Of a DNA stretch of 64,000 nt, positions 47,005 to 57,310 are shown piece by piece (the first letter of the stretch is position 1; every line of letters begins with the position of its first letter). The notes under the pieces were generated by a model. It was given only the letters and a program-made list of their open reading frames with translations. It did no database searches and had not been told where the DNA came from. Source of the DNA: JALSNL01 sp036479585 (lineage in GTDB: Bacteria > Bacteroidota > Ignavibacteria > Ignavibacteriales > Melioribacteraceae). Location of the stretch: assembly GCA_965224785.1 (NCBI GenBank), contig OZ245062.1, positions 3,844,001 to 3,908,000 on the forward strand, read 5' to 3'. A program made the position numbers and the translations under genes.

Positions 47005-47045
47005 ATCGTTTCCTTCTTTGTTAATGTATAAGTGATTAAAACAGA

Positions 47046-47948
47046 TTAACCCAAATGAATTTTTTCAGCTTTAACTTTAAAATCTTCTTCAGATTTTATA
47101 AATATTTTTTTACCTTTTAGATTATATGCAGATTCAACTATTGTACGCATTCTACCGGTTTTCAATTGTGATAAACCTTTTACACTTGAATAAATATTCT
47201 CTGCTTTTTGAATAACTGTATTGGCAATACTTTCTATTTTACTTACAATGAGTTTCACATTTTTAATTCTACCATCAAATTGATTTCCAAAATATTTTGT
47301 TTTATCAATTTGAATCTTACTTCTTTTAGAATTAATATCAATATCCGAACTATTTAATTTCATCTTCTTATGTTTTAGCGATATAGCTGAAAGTTCTTCT
47401 CCAATGGCATTAGTAGTATGCAATCGGATCTCGTTTCCACTTTGTAGTTCAACAGATTGTTTGCTAATAAAATTTATTTTTCCTTCCGAGATAAAATTAA
47501 TATTTCCTTTTGCAGTTACAAAATCCAAATCTCCACTCGCAATATTTACTCTGCTTTTTCCACTCTTTGTATTGTACTCAAAAATTAGTTCTCCGGTTTT
47601 AGACTTTAACTGCAATTTTTCTACATTCAATTCTTTTTCTATTTTAGCAATCGTTCCATCTTCCATTTTTAATAAATTTATTTGAGAATGGCGAAGCGGT
47701 TTATGATTCAATAATCCAATTATATAAAGCTCATCAAAATCTTCACCAGTAGCTAAAACATTTTCTCCCAAATAAAAATCATGAGGAACTGGAAGAGCCG
47801 ATTTACTCCACACCTCTGATTTATCACATGAATGATTATCAATTTGTAAAAGAATTAGTCCTTCGCTTTTGTTTACTTCTAAAACCTTTGCTTTCCCAAA
47901 ATATTTTGTTTGGGGTAGCTGTAAAGTTTGTGTGTTTGTAGAAAACAT
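47046..47948 (-). CDS. DUF3540-family T6SS-associated protein
   Basis: Its sequence is recognisably of the DUF3540 family found beside DUF2169, DUF4150 and pentapeptide-repeat proteins in T6SS clusters: LPQTKYFGKAKVLEVNKSEG near the N-terminus, a long beta-strand-rich region, and QSVELQSGNEIRLHTTNAIG before a helical C-terminus. The function is unproven; a role in loading or assembling the spike tip is usual speculation. A longer frame runs to 48,014, but the ATG at 47,948 has GGAG upstream and gives the normal start; the longer start lies inside the pentapeptide gene. Confidence 0.8.
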   Translation of the reverse strand: MFSTNTQTLQLPQTKYFGKAKVLEVNKSEGLILLQIDNHSCDKSEVWSKSALPVPHDFYLGENVLATGEDFDELYIIGLLNHKPLRHSQINLLKMEDGTIAKIEKELNVEKLQLKSKTGELIFEYNTKSGKSRVNIASGDLDFVTAKGNINFISEGKINFISKQSVELQSGNEIRLHTTNAIGEELSAISLKHKKMKLNSSDIDINSKRSKIQIDKTKYFGNQFDGRIKNVKLIVSKIESIANTVIQKAENIYSSVKGLSQLKTGRMRTIVESAYNLKGKKIFIKSEEDFKVKAEKIHLG

Positions 47949-47979
47949 TTTAATTACTCCGGTTGTTTGTACTCTAAGT

Positions 47980-49791
47980 TTATTTTGGTTTTGGCGGTGT
48001 CCAAGCTTCTGCATAAGCTAAATCATTATTAGTGTTTTCTATTCTTTTTTTACTTGCACCAATCCAATTTGTTTGATAATCCATAACTTTATGTAAATTC
48101 GCCTGTAACAAATCTGCTCCAGAAAAATTTGCTCCTTTTAAATTTGCATGCGATAAATCTGCATAAATCAATGTTGATTTATTAAACATAGTTCCCTGAC
48201 AATCTGCAGAAGTAAATTCTGCACGATCTAATTTTGTATTACTAAAATTTGCTTTTCTTATTGTCGCATTTTCAAAACATGAACTTCGCATGTCTGAGCC
48301 GGAAAAATCAACATCGTTTAATATACTTTCTCTAAAGTCGGCGGTATCACATAATGCATTCTTAAATTGACTTCCAGTAAGATTAGCTTTTAAGAAATTA
48401 ACTTGTGAACAGTTTGTATTATTTAATTTCACATTCTCTAAGTTTGCCTCTGCCAAATCAGAATCTGTAAGAATACAATTAGACAAATCTTTTTCTTTTA
48501 GATTAACTTTTTTCATATTGCACAATGTAAAACTTGTATTTTTAATATGAGATTGAGTTAAGTCCACACCTTCAAAATCAGTGTTATTAATTTTTATGTC
48601 TTGAAAGTTAACTCCCACAATTTTACATCCGCTCAACTCGCAATAATCAAGTATAGCCTCTGAAAAGTTTGCATCTGTAAGGTCAGCATCAGAAAGAGCA
48701 GCATCAATAATTTGCGCTTTAGTAAAATCAGCACCTTTTAAATTAGCTTCAGAGAAATCACTATTGGTTAAATTACAGCCAACAAATTCAGCCTCAATTA
48801 AATTTGCATTTGAAAAATCAACACCGCTTAAATCAACACCGCTTAAAATAATTTTTTCTAATGAAGCATTTTCAAATTTAGCTCCAATTAGTATAGACTT
48901 TTCAAAAGATGTGCCTTCCATATTTGCTTCGCTAAAGTCTGCATCTTTTAAATTAGAATTCGAAAAGTCCATTTGGCTTAAATTGCATTTAGAAAAGCTA
49001 CAAGCTTCAAGCTTCAATGGAAATTTTTTTTGTGTTGTGGTTAAATCACAATTGGAGAATTTTGTATTCTCAAATATTGCATCACTAAAATCAATATCCT
49101 TTACAACTACTTTTAAAAATTCTGTTTCGGTAAGTTTAGTCTCTTTTAGAGTAGCATTAGTTAAATCACATTTTTCTAATGTAGTTTGTTCTAGTAACGC
49201 ATTATCAAGAATAGAATTTTGCATTGAACATTTTTCTAATGTGGTTCTAACTAATTTTGCTTCTTTAAATATTGTATCTGTAAAATCAATTTCTTCAAAA
49301 CGAGCATTATTAAGAATGGCATTAGAAAAATTTGTTCCAGTAAGAATTGCTTTACCTTTTGAGAATCCACAGATTTCCATTTCTTGTAATGTCTTTAATG
49401 CATACGATGGAAAGTCTAAATCATCCAAACTAATTTCAACATTTGCTAAATTCTTTTCTGGATTGTTCTCCGGAAAGAACATGGCCTCTGTAAGATTTGC
49501 ATTAGTAAAATTTGCTCCGGTACAATTTGGATTGATAAAAATTCCATCAGCCAAATCAGCATTTGTAAAATCAGCATTACTCATATTCACTCTATTAAAA
49601 ATAGTATGCTCAAATTTCCCATTGCTTATATTCGCATTGCTTAAATTAATTTTATCCAAGGTTACACCTTTAAATATCGCGCCTGTAAGATTGGCATTAC
49701 TAAAATCCAATTCAGATAGAAGTTCATGTTCTAAAACTTCTCCTGCTTGAACTTTTGTAATAACTTCTTCTGCTGTTAAAAAACCTGACAT
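47980..49791 (-). CDS. Pentapeptide-repeat protein, T6SS-linked
   Basis: After a short N-terminal helix (GFLTAEEVITKVQAGEVLEHELL), nearly the whole 603-residue protein is pentapeptide repeats of the A(D/N)LXX type, over 80 repeats by eye, with the characteristic central Leu/Phe every five residues. Such repeats fold into a right-handed quadrilateral beta-helix. No enzymatic domain is visible. It sits between the DUF2169-pentapeptide gene and DUF3540, so it probably forms part of the spike or its cargo. The opposite strand is open for long stretches only because of the repeats. Confidence 0.88.
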   Translation of the reverse strand: MSGFLTAEEVITKVQAGEVLEHELLSELDFSNANLTGAIFKGVTLDKINLSNANISNGKFEHTIFNRVNMSNADFTNADLADGIFINPNCTGANFTNANLTEAMFFPENNPEKNLANVEISLDDLDFPSYALKTLQEMEICGFSKGKAILTGTNFSNAILNNARFEEIDFTDTIFKEAKLVRTTLEKCSMQNSILDNALLEQTTLEKCDLTNATLKETKLTETEFLKVVVKDIDFSDAIFENTKFSNCDLTTTQKKFPLKLEACSFSKCNLSQMDFSNSNLKDADFSEANMEGTSFEKSILIGAKFENASLEKIILSGVDLSGVDFSNANLIEAEFVGCNLTNSDFSEANLKGADFTKAQIIDAALSDADLTDANFSEAILDYCELSGCKIVGVNFQDIKINNTDFEGVDLTQSHIKNTSFTLCNMKKVNLKEKDLSNCILTDSDLAEANLENVKLNNTNCSQVNFLKANLTGSQFKNALCDTADFRESILNDVDFSGSDMRSSCFENATIRKANFSNTKLDRAEFTSADCQGTMFNKSTLIYADLSHANLKGANFSGADLLQANLHKVMDYQTNWIGASKKRIENTNNDLAYAEAWTPPKPK

Positions 49792-49812
49792 AATTATTTC
49801 TTCTAGTTAGAG

Positions 49813-49844
49813 ATTCCGGTATCCCAAAAGAGCTGGGAACCGGA
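49813..49844. repeat. Palindrome matching the inner hairpin at 22,095-22,130
   Basis: TTCCGGT-A-TCCCA and TGGGA-ACCGGAA form a strong stem with one bulge, closely similar to the inner hairpin of the repeat at 22,053-22,135. It lies in the 78-bp gap between the two pentapeptide genes and could affect read-through or mRNA processing (inference). Confidence 0.65.
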
Positions 49845-49869
49845 AAGACTTGTAATATAAAAGTTGTTT

Positions 49870-52071
49870 TTATTTTGCTAGTTTAGTCATTTTAAGATTT
49901 GCTTGTTCAAATCTGGTACGTTCAATTTTGGCTCCAAGAAATTCCACTTCGTATAAGTTTGAACCTCTAAAATCTGCTTCAAAAAGATTTGTCTTTTCCA
50001 AACTTCCCTGAAATAGGTTCATAGATATAAATTTTGCATACTTAAGATTGGCTTTTGTGAACCTGCTGAATTTCATATCAGCAGCACCAAAGTTTGCTTT
50101 CTCCAAATTAGCAGAAGTGAAATCTGCCCCTTCCATTTTAGAGTATGAAAAATCTGCTTCAGCAAGCATAGCACCTTCCCAGATGGATTCTCGTCCAATA
50201 GTTTCTCTAAATATTCCCTTGGTAAAATTGCAACCATCCGAGGCACGCAATTGTGTAAGGTCTGCCGCAGTCATATTTACATTAAAACCTTGAGTTTCTT
50301 CCATAGAAACATCTTGCAGATTTGCTCCGGAAAAATTGGCATTATTTAGTATAGCTTTTGAGAAATAAGCTCCTTTGAACTGCCCTCGCTTAAGACTGGC
50401 ATTTGTTAAATTAACTTCTGTAAAATTTGAATCAGCAGCTTTTACTTTATCAAGTATAGCATTTGCTAAATTTGCTTTTTCAAATATTGTGTCTGTTAAT
50501 TCAGCTTCACTCAAATTCGTATTCATTAAATTTGCTTCTGTAAAATCTGCGTTGGTTAGTTTGGCTTTATTAAAATTTGCTCCGCTGAAATTTGTTTTTT
50601 CTAAATTTGCTTCTGTAAAATTTGCTCCGGTTAGATTAGCTTTCTCAAAATTAACACTTTTTAGTATTGCATTTGTAAAATCAACTCCGCCGAAATCAAT
50701 GCCAGATAAATCAAGATTGCTCAAATCTTCATCGGCAAAACTTTCTCTTTTGGTAGCTCGTTCTTGAACTATTTCTCTTGTGATTGGTATTTCTTCGGGT
50801 TCATCTTCAAAACCCATTTCCTTTAATAGTTTGGCTTCTTCTAATTTTGCTTCCTCAGTTTGCGGTGGCGGTTTTTCATCTGGATCGATACCTGCTTCAA
50901 TCATAGCAGCACGCATTTCTGCTTCTGCTTTTGCTATTTCTTCATCTACATCAATAGTTTCACTTTGTTCTATCGGTTCTTCATGCTTAAATATTTCATC
51001 ATCTTCGTCTTCGGTAATACTCTTATAAAAAAGTTCTTTGTAATATTCAAGTGATTGTAAATGCTCATTTATATTTTCTGAGATGATAAACACATGCTGA
51101 ATTTCTTCATAGTCTTCTGAACTTACTTCGGTAAATCCACGCCACACAAGAACTAATTTTTCTGCTTCCATGTCCGCCCAAAGAGTATCAAGGTTTAATT
51201 TTACCTCTTTGAAAACGGTTTCATTTTGTTTTGTCTTATCTAACTCGTTAACAAATAATCGAATCCTAATGCCTGGTAATTGTGAATTGTATTTTGAATA
51301 TGTCGGATGAAGATTCTCGAAATATAATTTTTCATCTCCTTTAAGATATCCTTCCACTTGCATATCTCTAGGTGCAGCATTAAAATAACTCCAATCAAAA
51401 TCTTTGGGAAACCAGGGCCAGCGTTCTTTAAGCCAAGCACCTTTATATGTTCCCATTTTAGAAAACCGCTGGTGCCACATTTTGCCAATCGGTCCAAGCC
51501 CTGCAGGTTCGGGGCGGTCACCGGGTAAACGAATAAGTTGCTGTGGGTTTTCAATATTAGGCAAGTAATGAACTTTTGTGCCGAATTCAGTTTCTATTTT
51601 ACCAAAACCTTTACCAACCGGATTCTTTTTGTAACCTTCCCCGCCAAAACTATTTTCATAACGCAAATCCATTTCAGTAAATGGTATTGGTTCTGAAATA
51701 TTCATTAACCCTTGCCAGTAGCGGTTGCCAAATACATTTAGTGTTTTGGATTTGTTACCAACTTGAAAAGTAACACTACTTGTCGGAACTGGTTTACCGT
51801 TAGCCGGATAACACTTGCCTGCTAAAAGTAAATCTGTCCGTGTTTTAAAATAAGCAAAGTCAGATTCGCAACAACTGCTTCCCGTTCCTTCATCGTCATC
51901 CGAATATGGTTCATCTCCAGTTGGGAATAATTGCTCTTCCGAAACTGTTACAACTTTATCATGTGACAAATCGAAAGTCCCTTTTACAATTAGAGCAAGG
52001 GAGTGCTTTGGGAAAGTCATTCTTCCAGCAATGAATGCAAGTTGATATTTTGTTTGATTTATAATATCCAA
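49870..52071 (-). CDS. DUF2169 and pentapeptide-repeat fusion, T6SS adaptor-type protein
   Basis: The N-terminal ~310 residues are DUF2169 (INQTKYQLAFIAGRMTFP near the start and a conserved FGNRYWQ and SEPIPFTEMDLRYENSFGG core). An acidic, low-complexity linker with PDEKPPPQTEEAKLEE follows, then about 280 residues of pentapeptide repeats forming a beta-helix. DUF2169 proteins are T6SS accessory factors often encoded next to VgrG; some family members act in loading effectors. The start is TTG at 52,071, preceded immediately by an in-frame stop, with no better candidate. It follows vgrG and precedes the other pentapeptide gene, suggesting co-assembly. Confidence 0.85.
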   Translation of the reverse strand: MDIINQTKYQLAFIAGRMTFPKHSLALIVKGTFDLSHDKVVTVSEEQLFPTGDEPYSDDDEGTGSSCCESDFAYFKTRTDLLLAGKCYPANGKPVPTSSVTFQVGNKSKTLNVFGNRYWQGLMNISEPIPFTEMDLRYENSFGGEGYKKNPVGKGFGKIETEFGTKVHYLPNIENPQQLIRLPGDRPEPAGLGPIGKMWHQRFSKMGTYKGAWLKERWPWFPKDFDWSYFNAAPRDMQVEGYLKGDEKLYFENLHPTYSKYNSQLPGIRIRLFVNELDKTKQNETVFKEVKLNLDTLWADMEAEKLVLVWRGFTEVSSEDYEEIQHVFIISENINEHLQSLEYYKELFYKSITEDEDDEIFKHEEPIEQSETIDVDEEIAKAEAEMRAAMIEAGIDPDEKPPPQTEEAKLEEAKLLKEMGFEDEPEEIPITREIVQERATKRESFADEDLSNLDLSGIDFGGVDFTNAILKSVNFEKANLTGANFTEANLEKTNFSGANFNKAKLTNADFTEANLMNTNLSEAELTDTIFEKANLANAILDKVKAADSNFTEVNLTNASLKRGQFKGAYFSKAILNNANFSGANLQDVSMEETQGFNVNMTAADLTQLRASDGCNFTKGIFRETIGRESIWEGAMLAEADFSYSKMEGADFTSANLEKANFGAADMKFSRFTKANLKYAKFISMNLFQGSLEKTNLFEADFRGSNLYEVEFLGAKIERTRFEQANLKMTKLAK

Positions 52072-52134
52072 CTAATTCTCAAAATAGTGATATGAAAATT
52101 TTTAATTATTTAGCTCTGTTATTTATCTTCTTTA

Positions 52135-54342
52135 CTAACCAATGAATCCTTTTTTTAGAATATCAACTTTATTGCCAAATGCCCCAATTCCTTTACCATC
52201 TATCTTAAACTTAGAACTGCCAGAATGTACTTGAAAATTATTTGTTGCACTTATATCAAACTTTTTACATTTGACCTCAATCGTCCCATCTTTTTTAAGT
52301 GTAAGAGATGAATCTCCAACTTTTATAGAATATAAATCTGTAGCTTCAATCTCTTTACTAACAGTTTCTTCAGTCTCGGAAGCATCGCATTTTGTAGTTT
52401 TTTTGCCCCTTGTGTAAGAAATTGATCTTGAGTAGTTTTGATCCATCTTTAGACCAGAGAAAAATGAATGTTTAGCACCTATAAATGTGTCGGATACAAG
52501 TCCACCATGAATTTTCGCATTTATACCATCCCATTTTAGTTTCACTGGTCCAACAACATGTTCTTTTTTCTGACCATGAACTATATTGGAATGATTTCCT
52601 TTTATAACTTGCTTCAAGTCGCTCAAAGTATCTTCTAATATACTTTTCCCAAGTTCAATAACTGACTCATGACTGGGAGAACGTAACTTCATAGTTCCGG
52701 CTTCAGAATCCATTACAATCTCATTACCAAATTTATCACGTATTTGAATACCTTCAGTTTCTCGCATCAATATTTCATTTCCACATTTTTGTGTAATTTC
52801 AATATTTGGTCCCTCAGCATCCATCACTATTTTATTACCACATTCTTGTTTAATAGTAATTTGCTCCTTCCCACCAACATCATCAAGAGAAATTTCGTTA
52901 TTACCGGCTGTGCGTATTATACCCTGCGATTTATTGCCACTTGTTGATGGTGAAGTGTTTGATGGATTAGGTGCAGTACCCAAACCAATTGGTCTATCCA
53001 CATTTCCATCAACGCAAGCCCACAACAGCTCGGTACCGGCATGGTTTGGGAAGTGCATTCCATAACCCGCACCAGAATATGGCTGCGACATTCTTATTGG
53101 CGGTGATGCTTCACCATCAGTATTATCAGAGAGATCAAATAACATTTTAGCTCTGTATCTCCCTTGGTCATCCATAGATGCATATTCATCTCCGGAACTG
53201 GATTCAACTTTAGCACTCATAATTCCAGATACTTTTGGAATTGGAGTAGTACGCTGCGGACGATAATTAATTTCTATTGGAATTGCTGTAAAATTATTTA
53301 TATATGTTGGTCTAATTTTCTTAGCAGATGGAAGAAGTCCAAACAAACTTCTTTGTGTACCTGATGATGTAATTTTTATAACAATATATTCACTATTCCA
53401 ACTGTCTCTATAGTGTTTTTGTATTTTAAAAATATTCCCGGCTTGCAGCAATCTACAATCGCTGGTACCTTTATATATTTTGCTCTGAGCAATAATTTCT
53501 TGGTTACGTACTTTTGCTAAAAATTCAGCTTCTTTTTCATCTTTAAAATTATCTCCGTAATCATAAAAAGTGCCCGGAGAATCCGAATCAATATTGCTTT
53601 CGCCAATTACTTGCTTTTCCGGATACATGTAATTGTAATCTTTAAGTTTTACAACACCGGTAACAATACTTTCTTTGCATGTAAATTCATTTATTGTTTC
53701 TATCTCGTTGCGTGGGTCTCTATTAGGGCTGTAATATAAATCTTCACTTTTGTCTATTTTATTTAGTTTATCATTTGAATCTATAAATACAATTACATCT
53801 TTATCATTGCTGTGATTGAAGTAAAAAAATATTCCGAAATGTTCCAGTTTTCTTTTAATAAAATCCAAATTAGTTTCACGGTACTGAACCACATATTCCA
53901 ACTTTGGATAGGATGCTAATAAATCAAATTTAAAATCACTATTTGACATTCCGGAATCAGTTAACACTTTTGTAACGAGTTCTTCAATATCTAAATTTTG
54001 ATATACTTCGTTTCTGAATGTTAATTTAAGCCGCCATAATGCCGGAACTAAAACAGCATGATAGCTTACATAGTTATGACTACTTCCCCTTTGTTCAAAC
54101 TCAGAAATTATACCATGGATGCTTATTGGGTCTTCATCACCTCTGGAAATTTCAAAGACAGCTTTCTTATTTAATATTTTGGCTGCATCAATTTCAGGAT
54201 CGGTCGATAGTAATTCAAAACTATATTTAAATAAATCAGAGATAGATTCCTCACCTTTAAACGAAATTATTTTCAACTTTTCGTTTTCAATATCTCCAAA
54301 TCGTATTTTATAATATGGTTCGTTATAGTTGTATTTAACCAT
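52135..54342 (-). CDS. tssI: VgrG spike protein of the T6SS
   Basis: The N-terminal gp27-like domain (about 1-340) with YVSYHAVLVPALWRLKLTFR is followed by the gp5-type OB-fold region (about 375-465, with DQGRYRAKML, SQPYSGAGYGMHFPNHAG and DGNVDRPIGLG). A long beta-needle with repeated NEI-and-VMD elements runs to the end at residue 735. There is no recognisable toxin extension, so this is likely a structural spike. It makes the trimeric needle that sits on the Hcp tube under the PAAR-type tip. It follows clpV by about 60 bp in the same transcript. Confidence 0.93.
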   Translation of the reverse strand: MVKYNYNEPYYKIRFGDIENEKLKIISFKGEESISDLFKYSFELLSTDPEIDAAKILNKKAVFEISRGDEDPISIHGIISEFEQRGSSHNYVSYHAVLVPALWRLKLTFRNEVYQNLDIEELVTKVLTDSGMSNSDFKFDLLASYPKLEYVVQYRETNLDFIKRKLEHFGIFFYFNHSNDKDVIVFIDSNDKLNKIDKSEDLYYSPNRDPRNEIETINEFTCKESIVTGVVKLKDYNYMYPEKQVIGESNIDSDSPGTFYDYGDNFKDEKEAEFLAKVRNQEIIAQSKIYKGTSDCRLLQAGNIFKIQKHYRDSWNSEYIVIKITSSGTQRSLFGLLPSAKKIRPTYINNFTAIPIEINYRPQRTTPIPKVSGIMSAKVESSSGDEYASMDDQGRYRAKMLFDLSDNTDGEASPPIRMSQPYSGAGYGMHFPNHAGTELLWACVDGNVDRPIGLGTAPNPSNTSPSTSGNKSQGIIRTAGNNEISLDDVGGKEQITIKQECGNKIVMDAEGPNIEITQKCGNEILMRETEGIQIRDKFGNEIVMDSEAGTMKLRSPSHESVIELGKSILEDTLSDLKQVIKGNHSNIVHGQKKEHVVGPVKLKWDGINAKIHGGLVSDTFIGAKHSFFSGLKMDQNYSRSISYTRGKKTTKCDASETEETVSKEIEATDLYSIKVGDSSLTLKKDGTIEVKCKKFDISATNNFQVHSGSSKFKIDGKGIGAFGNKVDILKKGFIG

Positions 54343-54402
54343 TGATAGCCTCTTATTGAAAACTTATTTAATTTTGCAATAATTATTTATAGTGAATATC
54401 TC

Positions 54403-57021
54403 TTAAATAAATTTGTACTTAAACTCGCCTTCATTTCCCTTTGAAATAGTCAGCTTGGTTGGGGATTTACTTTCAGTCATAAACTCAAGAAGTTTTGAAG
54501 AAATTTCGGGGGCAAGAGTTTTGTCAACAATAGCATCTATGTTACGGGCACCAGTTTCTGCTCTTGTGCAGGCAGCAACAATTTGATCAATTACAGGTTC
54601 TTTAAACTCAACTGTAAGTTTTTGATTTTCATAAAGTCTTTTTGCCATTTTGTTCAATTTTATATTTACTATTGTTTTCATTACATCCGAAGCTAATGGA
54701 AGAAATATAATTGGTTTTACTCTTCCCAAAAATTCAGGTCTAAAATATTGATTCATATACGGTCTTAGTTCTTCAAGTAAATCATCGGGTGATGTTATGC
54801 CTTCATTATATTTTTCAAACAGAACATCAGATGCTAAGTTAGATGTCATAAAAATAATTGTATTTGAAAAATTGATGTCTCGTCTATCGGCATCCTTAAG
54901 CATACCTCTATCAAACACCTGCATAAATATATCAATTACTGAAAGATTAGCTTTTTCAATTTCATCTAAAAGAACTACGCAGTAAGGTCTTCTCCTAACC
55001 GGTTCGCTTAAAGCTCCACCTTCACCGTATCCAACAAGTCCAGGATCTGCACCAATAAGTCTGGAAGTATTATGTTCATTTTGATACTCTGTCATATTAA
55101 GTGTTACCATAAATCGTTCATCGCCAAAGAGTACTTCTGCAGCTGCTCTGGCTAATTCAGTTTTTCCAACGCCGCTCGGACCAACTAATAAAAATACTCC
55201 AATAGGTGCTTCTTCATTTTTAATCCCAATTTTTGCACCACGGATAACATCTGCAATCTGCTTAATTGCATGATCTTGACCAACTACTCTTTTCTTAAGT
55301 TCATCTTCCATTTCCAAAAGGGTAGTTATTTCATCACGTGTCATATTGCCCACTTGAATACCGGTCCAAGCCTCAATAACTTCTGCAATAATATTTGCAG
55401 TAACGTCTGCATAAACCTGTGGGCTGTCTCCTTGAATTTTATATAATTCTTCATTTATTTTTTTAATTTTTGAATCTATTTTTTTATCTTGTTTCGATTT
55501 TTTGTCATTTGAAAATTTGCTTTTTCTAAGTTCAATAAGCTGATTTATAAGTTTGCATTCTTTTTCCCACTTTTTTTCATCCGCTTCAACTTCTTTTTTA
55601 ATTCGGTTTCTTTTTGCATTCAATTCTTTCAGTACAATATCATGATTTCCTAAATCCAAATCAGCATCTTTTTTTAACGATTCAATTGCTATTTCAACCG
55701 ACTTCATTTCACTAATTTTTAGCTCAAGTATTGGCGGTTTACTTGTTAATGACATTTTAACTCGAGTTGCAGCCGTATCTAACAAGTCAACCGATTTATC
55801 AGGAAGCTGTCTGCCGGCAATGTAGCGTCTTGATAATTTAACAGCTGCTTCAATTGCATCATCAGTAATGTGAATTCCATGATACTCTTCATACTTCTTT
55901 TTAATTCCTCTCATCATCAACATCGCTTTATCATCATCCGGTTCGCCAATATGAATCGGCTGAAATCTTCTTTCCAATGCAGCATCTTTTGCAAAATATT
56001 TATTATATTCCATATAGGTAGTTGCTGCAACTGCTCTAAATTCTCCTCTTGCCAAAGCAGGTTTTAATAAATTTGCTGCATCACTTCCTCCAGCTGATGC
56101 ACCCGCTCCTATTAGGGTATGAGCCTCATCAATAAAAAGTATTATTGGTTTTACAGAGTTGGTTACTTCTGTAATAACTGCTTTCAACCGTTTTTCAAAT
56201 TCTCCTCTCATTTTTGTGCCAGCTTGAAGCGAACCCATATCGAGTGAATGAATTTGAACACCTTTAATAATATCGGGAACTTCATTTGCTGCAACCTTAA
56301 GAGCAAGTCCTTCAACAACTGCTGTCTTACCAACCCCAGGCTCCCCCAACAAAATGGGATTGGATTTTTTTCTTCTACTTAAAACTTCAATTGTTTGAAT
56401 TATTTCTTCATCTCTTCCTAAAATTGGATCAATCTTTCCATCCTTTGCTTGCTGCGTTAAATTCATTGTATAAAGATCAAGCACGGTACCATCGGGTGGA
56501 ATTTCTTTCACAGTTTCTTCTGGTAAACCGTCTGTACCGGAGTGGGCATCTTCAGATGAACCTTGAACAATTTTATAGAACTCAGTTCTTAAATCATCTT
56601 CTTTAATTGGTGAAAAAATGCCCATCATTCCGGTAGATATTACTAATTCCGATGAAACAAATGATGCAAAAAGTGCACCCGAACGAATCTTTGTTTCATG
56701 AAGATGAACACTGCTCATCATCCATGCTTTCTCTAAAAGGTCTGTTAACAGGGGTGACAGCTTAGGTCTGCCTGAATTACCAGTTTCTATTTCATTTAGG
56801 TTTTTCACACACCTCTCTTGTACATCACCAGCATTTATTCCAAAATATTTTAAGATTAGCGGTACATCACCAAGACCTTCTTCTAATAATGCAATTAGCA
56901 AATGTTCCATATTAATTTCATAGTGATTAATTTTTATACCATGACCGGTAGCTGTATCTAAGTTTCTTACAAGATAGTTATTAAGTTTAAGCAACAAAGA
57001 TTTTAGATCTTTACTTTGCAT
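54403..57021 (-). CDS. tssH: ClpV/TssH AAA+ ATPase of the T6SS
   Basis: The N-terminal Clp-N-type domain (residues 1-~150) with ATGHGIKINHYEINMEHLL is followed by two AAA+ modules. Walker A GEPGVGKT lies at about 226-233, Walker B ILFIDEAHT around 294, and the second Walker A GPSGVGKT near 610 with VVLLDEIEKA following. The ClpB-like middle coiled coil (about 430-540) is present. This is the ClpV architecture that disassembles contracted TssB/TssC sheaths for reuse. The length of 872 residues is normal. The gene lies in the T6SS cluster between tssG and vgrG with AGGAG before the ATG. Confidence 0.93.
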   Translation of the reverse strand: MQSKDLKSLLLKLNNYLVRNLDTATGHGIKINHYEINMEHLLIALLEEGLGDVPLILKYFGINAGDVQERCVKNLNEIETGNSGRPKLSPLLTDLLEKAWMMSSVHLHETKIRSGALFASFVSSELVISTGMMGIFSPIKEDDLRTEFYKIVQGSSEDAHSGTDGLPEETVKEIPPDGTVLDLYTMNLTQQAKDGKIDPILGRDEEIIQTIEVLSRRKKSNPILLGEPGVGKTAVVEGLALKVAANEVPDIIKGVQIHSLDMGSLQAGTKMRGEFEKRLKAVITEVTNSVKPIILFIDEAHTLIGAGASAGGSDAANLLKPALARGEFRAVAATTYMEYNKYFAKDAALERRFQPIHIGEPDDDKAMLMMRGIKKKYEEYHGIHITDDAIEAAVKLSRRYIAGRQLPDKSVDLLDTAATRVKMSLTSKPPILELKISEMKSVEIAIESLKKDADLDLGNHDIVLKELNAKRNRIKKEVEADEKKWEKECKLINQLIELRKSKFSNDKKSKQDKKIDSKIKKINEELYKIQGDSPQVYADVTANIIAEVIEAWTGIQVGNMTRDEITTLLEMEDELKKRVVGQDHAIKQIADVIRGAKIGIKNEEAPIGVFLLVGPSGVGKTELARAAAEVLFGDERFMVTLNMTEYQNEHNTSRLIGADPGLVGYGEGGALSEPVRRRPYCVVLLDEIEKANLSVIDIFMQVFDRGMLKDADRRDINFSNTIIFMTSNLASDVLFEKYNEGITSPDDLLEELRPYMNQYFRPEFLGRVKPIIFLPLASDVMKTIVNIKLNKMAKRLYENQKLTVEFKEPVIDQIVAACTRAETGARNIDAIVDKTLAPEISSKLLEFMTESKSPTKLTISKGNEGEFKYKFI

Positions 57022-57093
57022 AGTGATCTCCTATTTAATTTTAAAGAATCTGCTTTATACTAATCAAGATTTGGTTTTTCGGATTTTAAAAGT

Positions 57094-57192
57094 TGTCATT
57101 AGAAATGAGCTTGCCCCGTGTTTTCTAGCGGGGAGAAATCTCCAAACTATAATAATTATGAGATTTCTACGAAAAGAATGTTCGAAATGACA
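57094..57192. repeat. Palindromic GTCATT...AATGACA repeat, copy C
   Basis: TGTCATT at the start and AATGACA at the end are inverted ends, and the core carries GAAATCTCCAAACTATAAT and TTATGAGATTTC. It lies in the 289-bp gap between tssG and clpV, which holds no coding sequence. It is the clearest member of the local family. Confidence 0.75.
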
Positions 57193-57310
57193 ATCTTAAA
57201 AACTCCGAAAACTATTTAGTGTATAAAATGATTTGTAATTTTTTTAAGAAGCGATTTTATGTTTTCGAAATTGATTTAATTTTGTATAACAATTAAATAT
57301 CGAGAATAAA

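Noticed and set aside
48764..49750. A 328-codon open frame on the plus strand
   Set aside because: It lies opposite the pentapeptide-repeat gene; the five-codon repeat keeps the reverse frame open. The translation has no family features.
50375..50767. A 130-codon open frame on the plus strand
   Set aside because: Same cause: reverse strand of the pentapeptide region in the DUF2169 fusion gene.
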